A stretch of DNA of 17,623 nt from Candidatus Neomicrothrix sp. UBA6944 (lineage in GTDB: Bacteria > Actinomycetota > Acidimicrobiia > Acidimicrobiales > Poriferisodalaceae), in assembly GCA_002448715.1 (NCBI GenBank), contig DJZU01000002.1, positions 1 through 17,623 on the forward strand, in the 5' to 3' direction. The translations under genes were made by a program, and so were the position numbers. The notes beneath the pieces are model-generated. The model was not told the origin of the DNA. It saw only the letters and a program-made list of their open reading frames with translations, and ran no database searches. Below, piece after piece: positions 1 through 6,660 of the stretch; the first letter of the stretch is position 1; each line of letters begins with the position of its first letter.

Positions 1-963
1 ATAGATGAGCAAGAGCTCCAAGAAATCGAATCTGATGTCGCGATGATGCTTGATCGGGCGCCGATCACCAAAGACGCTTTGGTAGACAAACACGGAAATC
101 CAGCCTTGGACGCGGGTCTTGAGGGTCGGAACATCAGCTGGGTACGTCCCCTCTCCGACCCGCTTGGCGGAACTGATGCTTCATATGGCCGACACCAAGC
201 AAAAATGAATGAACCAACTCCACCCTCAGAAGCCCCAGATTTTATAGTTCAACTCTTTCTGGGTTCACTCCAGTTCTCGGACGCGTGTCTACGACTTTAC
301 GGACATCCAGATCTATTAAGGGTTGCGGAAGCAATCAATGGACCTGATTTCACTCCTTTCAACGAAGCGGTGTGGATAAAACAACCAGGCTTGGGAGGTT
401 CAGTTGCTTGGCACCAGGATGGGTGGACTCACTGGGATAGTCCCGAGTTGGATGACCATACTCATGGATTCAATTTCATGGCTCAGCTATATGGTTGCGA
501 CGCAACGAATGGCTTATGGGTGATTCCCGGGTCTCACCGTGTCGGCAAGATAGACATCAAAGCGATGGTTGAGGAAACCGGCTCAGATCGTCTCCCTCAG
601 GCAGTTCCGTTGATTTGCGGTCCAGGGGATGTGGCCATAACAAGCCGTCAAGCAGTTCACGGTTCTTTCGCTAACACCAGTTCAAAGGTTCGAGTAACAA
701 TTAATTTTGGGTTTCATCGTCGGTCATCAGTAATTGGCATACGCAGCGGCGGTGTACATAACCCGGTATCGGAATATAACGAGGACTACATCTTCGAACG
801 ATCTAAGGCCATCGCCTGGGCAATCGATGCTCGTTCACAGCATCGTCCAAACGAGAAACGCTACATATATGAGCCCTTCAAAGGCCTTGAAGGGCAGTAC
901 ATCTGGGGGGAAGAAACTCAAGCCCAGTTGCGTGATTACAACCTACGAGATATCGGAATTTGA
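1..963 (+). CDS. Phytanoyl-CoA dioxygenase (PhyH) family protein, 5' end missing
   Basis: Predicted non-haem Fe(II)/2-oxoglutarate-dependent oxygenase that would hydroxylate an organic acid, CoA ester or similar small substrate. The frame is open from base 1, so the start lies upstream; the ATGs at 43 and 46 are probably internal. The iron site is visible: H-Q-D (motif WHQDG) at 412-420 supplies the His and Asp, and the distal His is at 658-660 in VHGS. An Arg in KVRVTIN, 11 residues later, would bind the 2-oxoglutarate carboxylate. IPGSH is also typical of the family. The stop is followed after 1 bp by the enoyl-CoA hydratase ATG, so the two are almost certainly cotranscribed and translationally coupled. 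This suggests an acyl-CoA or acid substrate. The family is secure; the substrate is unknown. A second, dissimilar PhyH protein lies at 7850-8719. Confidence 0.9.
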   Translation: MDEQELQEIESDVAMMLDRAPITKDALVDKHGNPALDAGLEGRNISWVRPLSDPLGGTDASYGRHQAKMNEPTPPSEAPDFIVQLFLGSLQFSDACLRLYGHPDLLRVAEAINGPDFTPFNEAVWIKQPGLGGSVAWHQDGWTHWDSPELDDHTHGFNFMAQLYGCDATNGLWVIPGSHRVGKIDIKAMVEETGSDRLPQAVPLICGPGDVAITSRQAVHGSFANTSSKVRVTINFGFHRRSSVIGIRSGGVHNPVSEYNEDYIFERSKAIAWAIDARSQHRPNEKRYIYEPFKGLEGQYIWGEETQAQLRDYNLRDIGI

Positions 964-964
964 T

Positions 965-1771
965 ATGGATGTCCTCAATTACGAAATAAACGATCATGTT
1001 GCACTAGTCACCCTCAACCGTCCAGAGGCTCGCAATTCTCTCAACCCAGAGCTCATCGTGGCACTCGCTGAAGTCTGGGACCAGATCAAGGAAGACCAGC
1101 AAGTTCGTGTTGCGGTGATAACAGGAGCGGGCGAGTCGACGTTTTGCTCCGGATTTGACCTCGGAACAACTATCCCTGTCATCACCGGCGCTCGAAACCC
1201 TCAGAATGAAGTCGAAGAGTTAATCGCAGCTGACCGTGAGTTGCTACGTCGGGCGACACTTGCTGGACACGACATCGACAAGCCTCTGATTGCAGCTGTT
1301 AATGGCCACGCTATCGCCGGCGGCATGGAACTTTTACTTTCGTGCGATTTACGTGTGGTAGGCCAGGGAGTGAAGTTGGGTCTATCGGAGGTGGCGCTAG
1401 GACTCATCCCCGGCATGGGAGGAACCGCTCTTTTGCGACGACACCTACCCGGCGCCTTAGCAATGGAGATGTTGCTCCGTGCTCAGCCGATAATTAGCGA
1501 TGAACTCGGGAATTCAGGCTTGTTCAATCGTTTAGTTCCGGCCGGTGATGTACTCACCGAGGCTTTGGAACTGGCTAATTCCATCGCTGTTAACGCTCCT
1601 CTAGCTGTTCAAGCTGCACGGCGGGTCGTCAGACATTCCGCGGATCTAGGTGAAGCTGAAGCTCTGGTTCTCGAATCTGATGTCGGGGCCGTTTTGGCTC
1701 AAAGCGAAGATGCGAAAGAAGGCCCGTTGGCATTTATGGAGAAACGAGCCCCTAGGTTTGAGGGCCGTTAG
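965..1771 (+). CDS. Enoyl-CoA hydratase/isomerase (crotonase) family protein
   Basis: 268-residue crotonase-fold protein, normal full length, predicted to hydrate a 2-enoyl-CoA or carry out a related reaction in beta-oxidation-like breakdown. The N-terminus (NYEINDHVALVTLNRPEARN) is classic. The oxyanion-hole segment is GAGESTFCSGFDL, and the second is NGHAIAGGMELLLSCDL. Both acid/base glutamates of true hydratases appear present: one in GGMELLL and one in LSEVALGLIPGMGGT. That favours hydratase activity over the many crotonases lacking one Glu. The frame extends upstream to 734 inside the dioxygenase gene, but the homology begins at the ATG at 965, which follows the upstream stop by 1 bp. 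Cotranscribed with the PhyH gene. The exact substrate is not determinable. Confidence 0.92.
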   Translation: MDVLNYEINDHVALVTLNRPEARNSLNPELIVALAEVWDQIKEDQQVRVAVITGAGESTFCSGFDLGTTIPVITGARNPQNEVEELIAADRELLRRATLAGHDIDKPLIAAVNGHAIAGGMELLLSCDLRVVGQGVKLGLSEVALGLIPGMGGTALLRRHLPGALAMEMLLRAQPIISDELGNSGLFNRLVPAGDVLTEALELANSIAVNAPLAVQAARRVVRHSADLGEAEALVLESDVGAVLAQSEDAKEGPLAFMEKRAPRFEGR

Positions 1772-1825
1772 TCCAAGATTCCGGTAACAAAGAACAACAG
1801 CGCGCCGACTGTACATTCGACTAGA

Positions 1826-2224
1826 TCAACGAGAAGCGTCGCTGAAATCGGCAAGCTCAATGATGTGTGCTTCCTTGACACAGGTTCGGCGATAACGGAA
1901 CATCTCCTTTGCTCCATCTGCATTAGGCAATGTAAGAAAAGCTTTGTAGTTGGGATACCAGACCGCTAACACTTCGTGGAAACCTTCAAGGTCGCCAACG
2001 ACTGCGCCTTGAACCTCTGTCCGCCACAATACTGAGCCTCCTACTGCCTCAACAGAATGTTGGATCGCTCCCATATAGGACCTATAAGTTTCCCCTTCGG
2101 GAAACTCAGCCGCGGGGTGATACCTGTTGATATTCAGCATTACCAGCGGCGAGTCAGGTGAGGCCGCAGCCAGTTTTCTTATCCTCGCTATTTGTTCTTC
2201 GTTTGATGTGATGTCGCCGGTCAT
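1826..2224 (-). CDS. DUF1330-like protein
   Basis: 132-residue protein resembling the DUF1330 group of dimeric ferredoxin-like (alpha-beta barrel) proteins. Visible features are the first strand PLVMLNINRY, the segment YRSYMGAIQHSVEAVGGSVLWR, and the C-terminal VLAVWYPNYKAFLTLPNADGA, where the W-x-x-Y-x-x-F-x-x-L pattern is typical. A helix with RYRR and a final strand HIIEL follow. The biochemical role of such proteins is mostly unknown; relatives of the fold include EthD and monooxygenases that act on small organics. It is convergent with the crotonase (54-bp gap, no clear terminator seen) and divergent from the thioesterase gene. No good Shine-Dalgarno is visible before its ATG. Confidence 0.7.
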   Translation of the reverse strand: MTGDITSNEEQIARIRKLAAASPDSPLVMLNINRYHPAAEFPEGETYRSYMGAIQHSVEAVGGSVLWRTEVQGAVVGDLEGFHEVLAVWYPNYKAFLTLPNADGAKEMFRYRRTCVKEAHIIELADFSDASR

Positions 2225-2308
2225 GAAGTAAAGCTACAGCGAACCGAACGCGACAAAGAAAAAGCGTCCTACGCTCTAAACGAAAGATGCGCAGGAAAGT
2301 GCGACGCT

Positions 2309-3100
2309 ATGACACCTTTGGAATATTTCAACTTTTCTTCGGATGGTGAGGGTTGGGACCTGCACCTCCCCTCAGAAATTCACGGAGCCTTTGGGGGTGT
2401 TACTGGGGGCGCCTTAGCCGCAGCTTCTATCGCACTGAGTCGCACCGCAGAGCCAACCCGATTAGCGACCGGCATTGATATTCATTTCCTCAAAGGTCTA
2501 GCCACAACTCAGGCTCGAGCCACGGTTACCACTCTTACTTCGGGTCGCAGTCTGACTATTGTGCGAGTCGAGTTCAGTGACGCGTCTGGCATTCCTACTA
2601 CCGAAGCTCACGTCGCGTTGGCTGCTTCTGAGGCCCTGCGCATCGACATTGAGGCGTCGGAACGTAAGCAAGGGCTACTGGGGCCACCACCTAAGGATTT
2701 ATCAGACCGCGCTAAACCATGGAGAAAACCCGAGGGAGTTAAAGTCCCAATTATTGACACTGCACGCCCCCAGGCTGCTCGGATGGGGTCAGCTATCGCG
2801 ACTTTAGTGACTGTGCCCTGGAATCCATCTGCCGATGGCAGTGAGGGTGCTTGCCTGGCAGCAGACCTGTCGGTAGGACCGCCTGTGGATGCCGCTCTTC
2901 CAAAGGACCGGTGGGTACCTCACCCGAATCCCGATCTTTCTCTTAGGTTCGTAGACCGAGTGACCGCTAATGACCTCATAGCCATCGGAACGTGCCGAGA
3001 AATCTCGCGCGGGTTCGCAACTGTTGAGACGGAAGTCTGGCAGGATCAATCTCTCGTCGCCACGGGCATGTCTACGAGTCTGTTGACCGCTAAGTCGTGA
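2309..3100 (+). CDS. Acyl-CoA thioesterase-like double hot-dog protein
   Basis: 263-residue protein of TesB/thioesterase-like architecture: two hot-dog domains in one chain, expected to hydrolyse acyl-CoA thioesters in the cytoplasm. The first domain (about residues 1-115) has a GAFGGVTGGALAAAS helix, the strand GIDIHFLKG and the GRSLTIVRVEFSD strand with a following HVALAAS. The second (about 140-260) ends in SLRFVDRVTANDLIAIGTC and TVETEVWQDQSLVATGMST, with the family-typical L-V-A-x-G-x-S-x. A Shine-Dalgarno AGGAAAG at about 2293-2299 fixes the ATG at 2309. It probably forms one unit with the luciferase-like gene 81 bp downstream. Catalytic residues in this family are variable, so thioesterase activity is inferred from fold; an acyl-CoA-binding role without catalysis is possible. 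Confidence 0.72.
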   Translation: MTPLEYFNFSSDGEGWDLHLPSEIHGAFGGVTGGALAAASIALSRTAEPTRLATGIDIHFLKGLATTQARATVTTLTSGRSLTIVRVEFSDASGIPTTEAHVALAASEALRIDIEASERKQGLLGPPPKDLSDRAKPWRKPEGVKVPIIDTARPQAARMGSAIATLVTVPWNPSADGSEGACLAADLSVGPPVDAALPKDRWVPHPNPDLSLRFVDRVTANDLIAIGTCREISRGFATVETEVWQDQSLVATGMSTSLLTAKS

Positions 3101-3139
3101 ATCAATCTTGAAACAGAACTTAAGAAAACTAAACAACTC

Positions 3140-3165
3140 CGCTTCGCCGTTGTAGGGTCGAAGCG
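3140..3165 (+). promoter_or_regulatory. Perfect 7-bp hairpin upstream of the first LLM gene
   Basis: The arms CGCTTCG (3140-3146) and CGAAGCG (3159-3165) are perfectly complementary around a 12-base loop, ending 16 bases before the ATG at 3182. The Shine-Dalgarno (AAGGGGGAAAC, about 3171-3181) lies just outside the stem. There is no T-run, so a rho-independent terminator is unlikely; an mRNA leader structure or operator is possible. A weak promoter-like pair (TTGAAA at 3108, TAAACA at 3130, 16-bp spacer) lies upstream, which would place the hairpin in the transcribed leader or around the start site. Function is unproven. Confidence 0.35.
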
Positions 3166-3181
3166 AACTCAAGGGGGAAAC

Positions 3182-4393
3182 ATGAAGTTCGGGATGCTCT
3201 ACGAGCTACAGCTACCAAAGCCGTGGGATGAACAAGCAGAGTTGCGCCTTATCGAAGAAGCAACTGAGCAGATCGTGTTGGCTGACCAAATCGGGGTTGA
3301 TCATGCATGGGCGGTTGAACATCACTTCCTTGAGGAGTACTCCCATTGTTCGGCTTCAGATGTTTTTCTCGCTTCACTCGCCGCCAAGACCGAACGCATC
3401 AGAATTGGACTCGGCATCCGACAAGTGATTCCCAACTACAACCATCCTTCTCGTAGCGCAGAGACAGTGGCCATGTTGGATTTGATTTCTCGAGGGAGGG
3501 CTGAATTTGGTATCGGGGAAGGAGCAACACGGCTGGAGCTGCGTGGCTACGAAATAAATGCAAAAAGAAAGAGAGAGCTATCGCTAGAAGCAGCGGAGCA
3601 AATCGCCAACATGATGGTCATGGAGCCATACCCTGGTTTCGAGGGTGAAGGTTTCTCAATGCCCTGCAGAAATGTGGTCCCCAAACCTCTACAAAAGCCT
3701 CACCCACCAATGTGGATAGCTTGCACTAACCGTTCCACGATTGAAGTGGCCGCGCGAAATGGATTGGGAGCGCTTGCCTTTAGTTTCGTAGATCCCGACG
3801 AAGCCAAAACATGGGCCGACACTTATTACGACATCATCCGAAGCGATGAATGCGTCCCGGTTGGTCACAGCGTCAATGCGAATCTCGCTATGGTGGCCGG
3901 CTTCAGTCTTCACCGGGACGCCGATGAAGCTATGCGCCGTGGTATCGACGGGTTCCAGTTCTTTCGTTATGCGGTGAACGCGCTGGTAGCCAATGAAACA
4001 CGACCCGGTCGCAGCAACTTGTGGGGAGAGTACGAAGAACTTCGCGGACCGGACCTGCCCACCATCGGAGCTCCAGGCATTGGCACCCCTGACGACTACA
4101 CCGCCTTGGTTAAAGAATTTGAATCCGCTGGCGTCGACCAAGTCATCTTTTTGCAGCAGGGTGGCAAAAACGAGCACAAGCATATTTGTGAAAGCCTTGA
4201 AATTTTTGGAGAAGAGGTACTCCCACATTTCGCGCCCTATCGAGACGAGCGCGTCGCACAAAAAGAACTGGAATTAGCGCCATACATCGAAGCTGCTTTA
4301 GAACGCAAACAATGGATGGCTCCGCTAACCGACGACGAGATTCCTATAGTTCCACCCTCACAGGCTCGTGAGTCGTTCTACGTGAAGTCATAG
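3182..4393 (+). CDS. LLM-class flavin-dependent monooxygenase (bacterial luciferase-like)
   Basis: 403-residue luciferase-like TIM-barrel oxidoreductase that would use reduced FMN (from a partner reductase) or F420 to oxidise an organic substrate. The family signature is clear: first strand KFGMLYELQLP, then IGVDHAWAVEHHFLEEYS with the active-site EHH, a barrel strand IRIGLGIRQVIPNYNHPSRSAE, and LDLISRGRAEFGIGEGATRLEL with the usual cofactor-binding G-x-G. PPMWIACTNRSTIEVAARNGLG is the late barrel region. It starts at ATG 3182 after a strong Shine-Dalgarno (AAGGGGG). A roughly 60-residue C-terminal tail (from about 340) extends past the usual barrel. It ends tail-to-tail with the alpha/beta hydrolase, overlapping by 6 bp. 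A shorter paralogue is at 10004-11005. Substrate and FMN/F420 choice are not determinable here. Confidence 0.92.
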   Translation: MKFGMLYELQLPKPWDEQAELRLIEEATEQIVLADQIGVDHAWAVEHHFLEEYSHCSASDVFLASLAAKTERIRIGLGIRQVIPNYNHPSRSAETVAMLDLISRGRAEFGIGEGATRLELRGYEINAKRKRELSLEAAEQIANMMVMEPYPGFEGEGFSMPCRNVVPKPLQKPHPPMWIACTNRSTIEVAARNGLGALAFSFVDPDEAKTWADTYYDIIRSDECVPVGHSVNANLAMVAGFSLHRDADEAMRRGIDGFQFFRYAVNALVANETRPGRSNLWGEYEELRGPDLPTIGAPGIGTPDDYTALVKEFESAGVDQVIFLQQGGKNEHKHICESLEIFGEEVLPHFAPYRDERVAQKELELAPYIEAALERKQWMAPLTDDEIPIVPPSQARESFYVKS

Positions 4394-5341
4394 ATCTGAG
4401 TCGGTACCCAACATTCTGGCGAGAAAACCGTTGATATCAGATCGAGCTTGTCTGGCTACAGCTGTGCTGGCCGCGAATCCATCAAATCCGTGAGGCGCTC
4501 CGGGGTAGACATGCAGTTCGACCGGCACCCCGGCGTGGTTCAGCCGCTTCGCATATTCAATATCTTCGTCAGCGAAACCATCCAAACTGCCGGTCATAAT
4601 GAAAGCAGGCGGCAAACCACTTAAGTCAACTTCTCTAGTTGGCGCAGCGTGACTTGGAACCGCGTCAGTCTCAAACAAATCTCCCAGATAAGAGCTCCAA
4701 CCAAAGTGATTCGATTCTGGATCCCATACGGGGACATTCCAACTAGATGTAGTAGAGGTACGCGCATCGTCAATCATTGGATAAATCAGAAGCTGGTAGT
4801 CGACTTCAAATTCGCCTCGATCTCGAACAAGTAGCGCCAAGGCTGCTGCCATGCCACCGCCTGCGCTTGGCCCACCAATACCTATTCGTTCGACATCGAC
4901 ACCAACTGATTCACCGTTCTCTTTTAACCATTTGAGGGCCGCGTAGGAGTCTTCGAGGCCTGCCGGATAAGGATGTTCCGGCGCTAGGCGATACTGAACG
5001 GCCGCTCCAACTATTCCAAATCTTGGACACCATCGATCAAATCGCTCGTCATCTTGTTCGGGACTCCCCAGCACGTATCCCCCTCCATGGGTCCAGTACA
5101 AAGCCGGAGACACTTCATTAGAACTTTTGCAACGGTGTACTCGAATCCTCACATCGTTTCCGTCAACCCCGGGAGCGAAGTGGTCCACTCTTTCAACCTC
5201 ATCGGAGAGCTCAACTTCCTCATTGCGCATCAAACGCGAGGTCCGAGCAGCTTCAAGGGTCTGGTCGTTGACGGTTCCTAGTGCCGGTTGTGATTCCAAA
5301 GCGGCGCGCACTTCTGGGTCGTAATAGGGCTGTGAAGTCAT
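4388..5341 (-). CDS. Alpha/beta hydrolase of the hormone-sensitive-lipase type (esterase)
   Basis: 317-residue carboxylesterase-like protein (alpha/beta hydrolase fold-3, HSL family), predicted to cleave ester bonds. The HGGG oxyanion-hole motif is at residues 85-88 and YRLAPEHPYP follows at 117-126. The nucleophile elbow is GGPSAGGG with Ser159; the family consensus is GDSAGG, so Pro replaces Asp. The likely catalytic Asp is D254 in GSLDGFADED and the His is H284 in GAPHGF. All three triad residues are therefore present and the length is normal. No signal peptide is seen, so it is cytoplasmic. Its stop overlaps the stop of the convergent LLM gene. An esterase beside flavin monooxygenases fits hydrolysis of esters, for example products of a Baeyer-Villiger reaction, but this link is inference. 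Confidence 0.93.
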   Translation of the reverse strand: MTSQPYYDPEVRAALESQPALGTVNDQTLEAARTSRLMRNEEVELSDEVERVDHFAPGVDGNDVRIRVHRCKSSNEVSPALYWTHGGGYVLGSPEQDDERFDRWCPRFGIVGAAVQYRLAPEHPYPAGLEDSYAALKWLKENGESVGVDVERIGIGGPSAGGGMAAALALLVRDRGEFEVDYQLLIYPMIDDARTSTTSSWNVPVWDPESNHFGWSSYLGDLFETDAVPSHAAPTREVDLSGLPPAFIMTGSLDGFADEDIEYAKRLNHAGVPVELHVYPGAPHGFDGFAASTAVARQARSDINGFLARMLGTDSDL

Positions 5342-5424
5342 GTCTTGAACCGTAGGGCAAGCGGCGGTGCCGTGCTTGACAACAGCACTTCATTCAGAGA
5401 GGTAAACAAGGGCACGAATCTAAA

Positions 5425-5440
5425 CGTGACTGCGGTCACG
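5425..5440. promoter_or_regulatory. 16-bp inverted repeat, possible operator
   Basis: CGTGAC (5425-5430) and GTCACG (5435-5440) form a perfect 6-bp palindrome around TGCG. It sits in the 131-bp divergent gap (5342-5472) between the esterase and the membrane-anchored unknown gene, 32 bases before the latter's start. Size and symmetry fit a site for a dimeric repressor such as TetR, GntR or MarR types. No regulator gene is present in the window, so any factor would be encoded elsewhere. A TTGACA box at 5376-5381 lies upstream but lacks a well-spaced -10 box. Confidence 0.4.
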
Positions 5441-5472
5441 GATCGTAAGTCAACCAAACAAAGGACATACCA

Positions 5473-5985
5473 ATGCTGGACGATATAGGCATAATCGCCC
5501 AAATAATTGAAGGTGCTCTTCTGCCACTTTCTTTGATCTATTTGGCACGAGAAGCTCAGCTGAACGTGAAACTAACAAGGGCTCAATTCAGTCATACCCT
5601 CACCGATCGACTCTACGAGCGGTACTTATCATCAACACAGAATGAAGAATTCGTTGCTTTCCTTGCCAAAGATTTTTCATCTGAAGAATTGACAGCTGAG
5701 GATCAGTGGCGGGTCACTCTTTGGACAAACACGATGTTGGTTGACCTTTTCGATACTTACGAACAGCGAGAAAACGGGTTGGCAACCCCTGAGCAGCTGG
5801 ACATGCGAGTCAATTTGCTCAAATTAGGACTTATGCAAAGTCCGGGGGCCAAAGCAGCTTGGTCACTATGGAAGCCATCGAAAGACGCTGTTTTCGTTAG
5901 CTGGTTTGAAAATGAAATTTACGGAGGCCCCATCGCAGACGACTCGCCTGATAGGGCTGCGTCATTAAATATGCGAAGGAACTAG
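5473..5985 (+). CDS. Protein of unknown function with an N-terminal membrane anchor
   Basis: 170-residue protein I do not recognise. The first about 25 residues (IGIIAQIIEGALLPLSLIYL) form one hydrophobic segment likely to anchor it in the membrane, followed directly by a charged, mostly helical domain. That domain includes LTRAQFSHTLTDRLYERYLS, an acidic stretch DFSSEELTAEDQWR, and an aromatic-rich end with WSLWKPSKDAVFVSWFENE. No catalytic or metal-binding motif is evident and there are no cysteines. The start is supported by AAAGGAC at about 5459-5465, 8 bases before the ATG. It stands alone between a divergent esterase and the relic at 6027, with a palindrome in its upstream region. Similar small membrane-anchored helical proteins are widespread hypotheticals in marine bacteria. 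Confidence 0.75.
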   Translation: MLDDIGIIAQIIEGALLPLSLIYLAREAQLNVKLTRAQFSHTLTDRLYERYLSSTQNEEFVAFLAKDFSSEELTAEDQWRVTLWTNTMLVDLFDTYEQRENGLATPEQLDMRVNLLKLGLMQSPGAKAAWSLWKPSKDAVFVSWFENEIYGGPIADDSPDRAASLNMRRN

Positions 5986-6026
5986 TCGGCTCTTCTCCGC
6001 AGGCCATCAAAGGATAGATTGAGATC

Positions 6027-6209
6027 ATGGAGGGAAGTAAGGGCGCCAGATCGCCAGGCGCAACTGTTCAAGACGTTCTGCGCGAGGACGCTATTGCTCC
6101 TCTCGAAGTCCTTCTTCGCGAATACTCGCCGTGTTACTCAAACAACCAAGAAAGCCGAATTCGTCACTTTCACGAAACCCTCGACCAATATCTTGAATCC
6201 TCTCGGTAA
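6027..6209 (+). pseudogene. Short ORF resembling the N-terminus of a Rieske oxygenase alpha subunit (possible relic)
   Basis: A 60-codon ORF with its own purine-rich site (AAAGGA, about 6009-6014) reads SPGATVQDVL at residues 9-18 and APLEVLLREYSP at 24-35. From memory, this resembles the first 40 residues of ring-hydroxylating oxygenase alpha subunits, which begin with S-P-G-P-T-x-Q-x-(L/I)-L-x-x-D followed by P-x-V-L-x-x-x-S-P. It then ends in a TAA before the Rieske Cys/His motifs, and the NTF2-like gene starts 10 bases later. The simplest reading is a gene whose catalytic body was deleted, leaving the N-terminus. It could instead be an independent small protein or a leader ORF that couples translation into the NTF2-like gene, which has no Shine-Dalgarno of its own. 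The resemblance is from pattern recall only. Confidence 0.35.
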
Positions 6210-6219
6210 CTTCTCAATC

Positions 6220-6651
6220 ATGAACGATCACCACGAAATCAAGAATCTCGTTCATCACTACTGCGACCGTGTTTGCAACAACGATCAAGAATCATGGCTT
6301 GACTTATGGGCCGAAGATGGGGTCTGGAATATCGGCCGAGGTCCAGTCCGAGGGCGAAACGAAATTCGCGCGGCAATGGCAACTTCCATGAACCTGTTCG
6401 AATCAGTAATTCAAGTCGCGCTAAACGGGGCCGCTACCACAAATGAAGTTGACGGTGAAGGTCGTTGGTATTTCAGTGAGTTCGCTAAGACCAAATCAGG
6501 AAAGACCCTGCACTACATCGCCTATTACGATGACACCTATCGCCGGGTTGATGGCAGCTGGAAATTCGCGAGTCGGTCAATGACCTGGCTCTATCAGGGA
6601 CCTCCTGATCTCAGCGGAGCCTTCGGACCACCAGACGGCTATCACAGCTAG
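6220..6651 (+). CDS. NTF2/SnoaL-like family protein
   Basis: 143-residue alpha+beta cone-fold protein. It begins with the usual helix EIKNLVHHYCDRVCNNDQESWLDLWAEDGVW; the Y-C-x-x-x-(D/N) and LWAEDGVW patterns are typical of SnoaL-like ring-hydroxylating dioxygenase beta-subunit and steroid isomerase relatives. Strands with GEGRWYFSEF, HYIAYYDDTYRRVDGSWKFASRS follow. Members act as small-molecule isomerases, dehydratases or dioxygenase small subunits; which one is not clear. The frame is open back to 6019, but the extension is not family-like, so I start at ATG 6220. A Rieske-like N-terminal relic immediately upstream raises the possibility that this was once a dioxygenase beta-type partner. 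The MFS gene starts 9 bases after its stop, so they likely share a transcript. Confidence 0.8.
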   Translation: MNDHHEIKNLVHHYCDRVCNNDQESWLDLWAEDGVWNIGRGPVRGRNEIRAAMATSMNLFESVIQVALNGAATTNEVDGEGRWYFSEFAKTKSGKTLHYIAYYDDTYRRVDGSWKFASRSMTWLYQGPPDLSGAFGPPDGYHS

Positions 6652-6660
6652 ACGACAACC

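Noticed and set aside
734..964. Upstream extension of the enoyl-CoA hydratase frame
   Set aside because: It lies inside the PhyH coding sequence and has no crotonase similarity; the family N-terminus starts at the ATG at 965.
1772..1825. Terminator between the convergent crotonase and DUF1330-like genes
   Set aside because: No stable stem with a T-run was found in the 54-bp gap.
3689..4261. 190-codon minus-strand ORF inside the first luciferase-like gene
   Set aside because: It is opposite a clearly conserved gene and has no domain pattern of its own.
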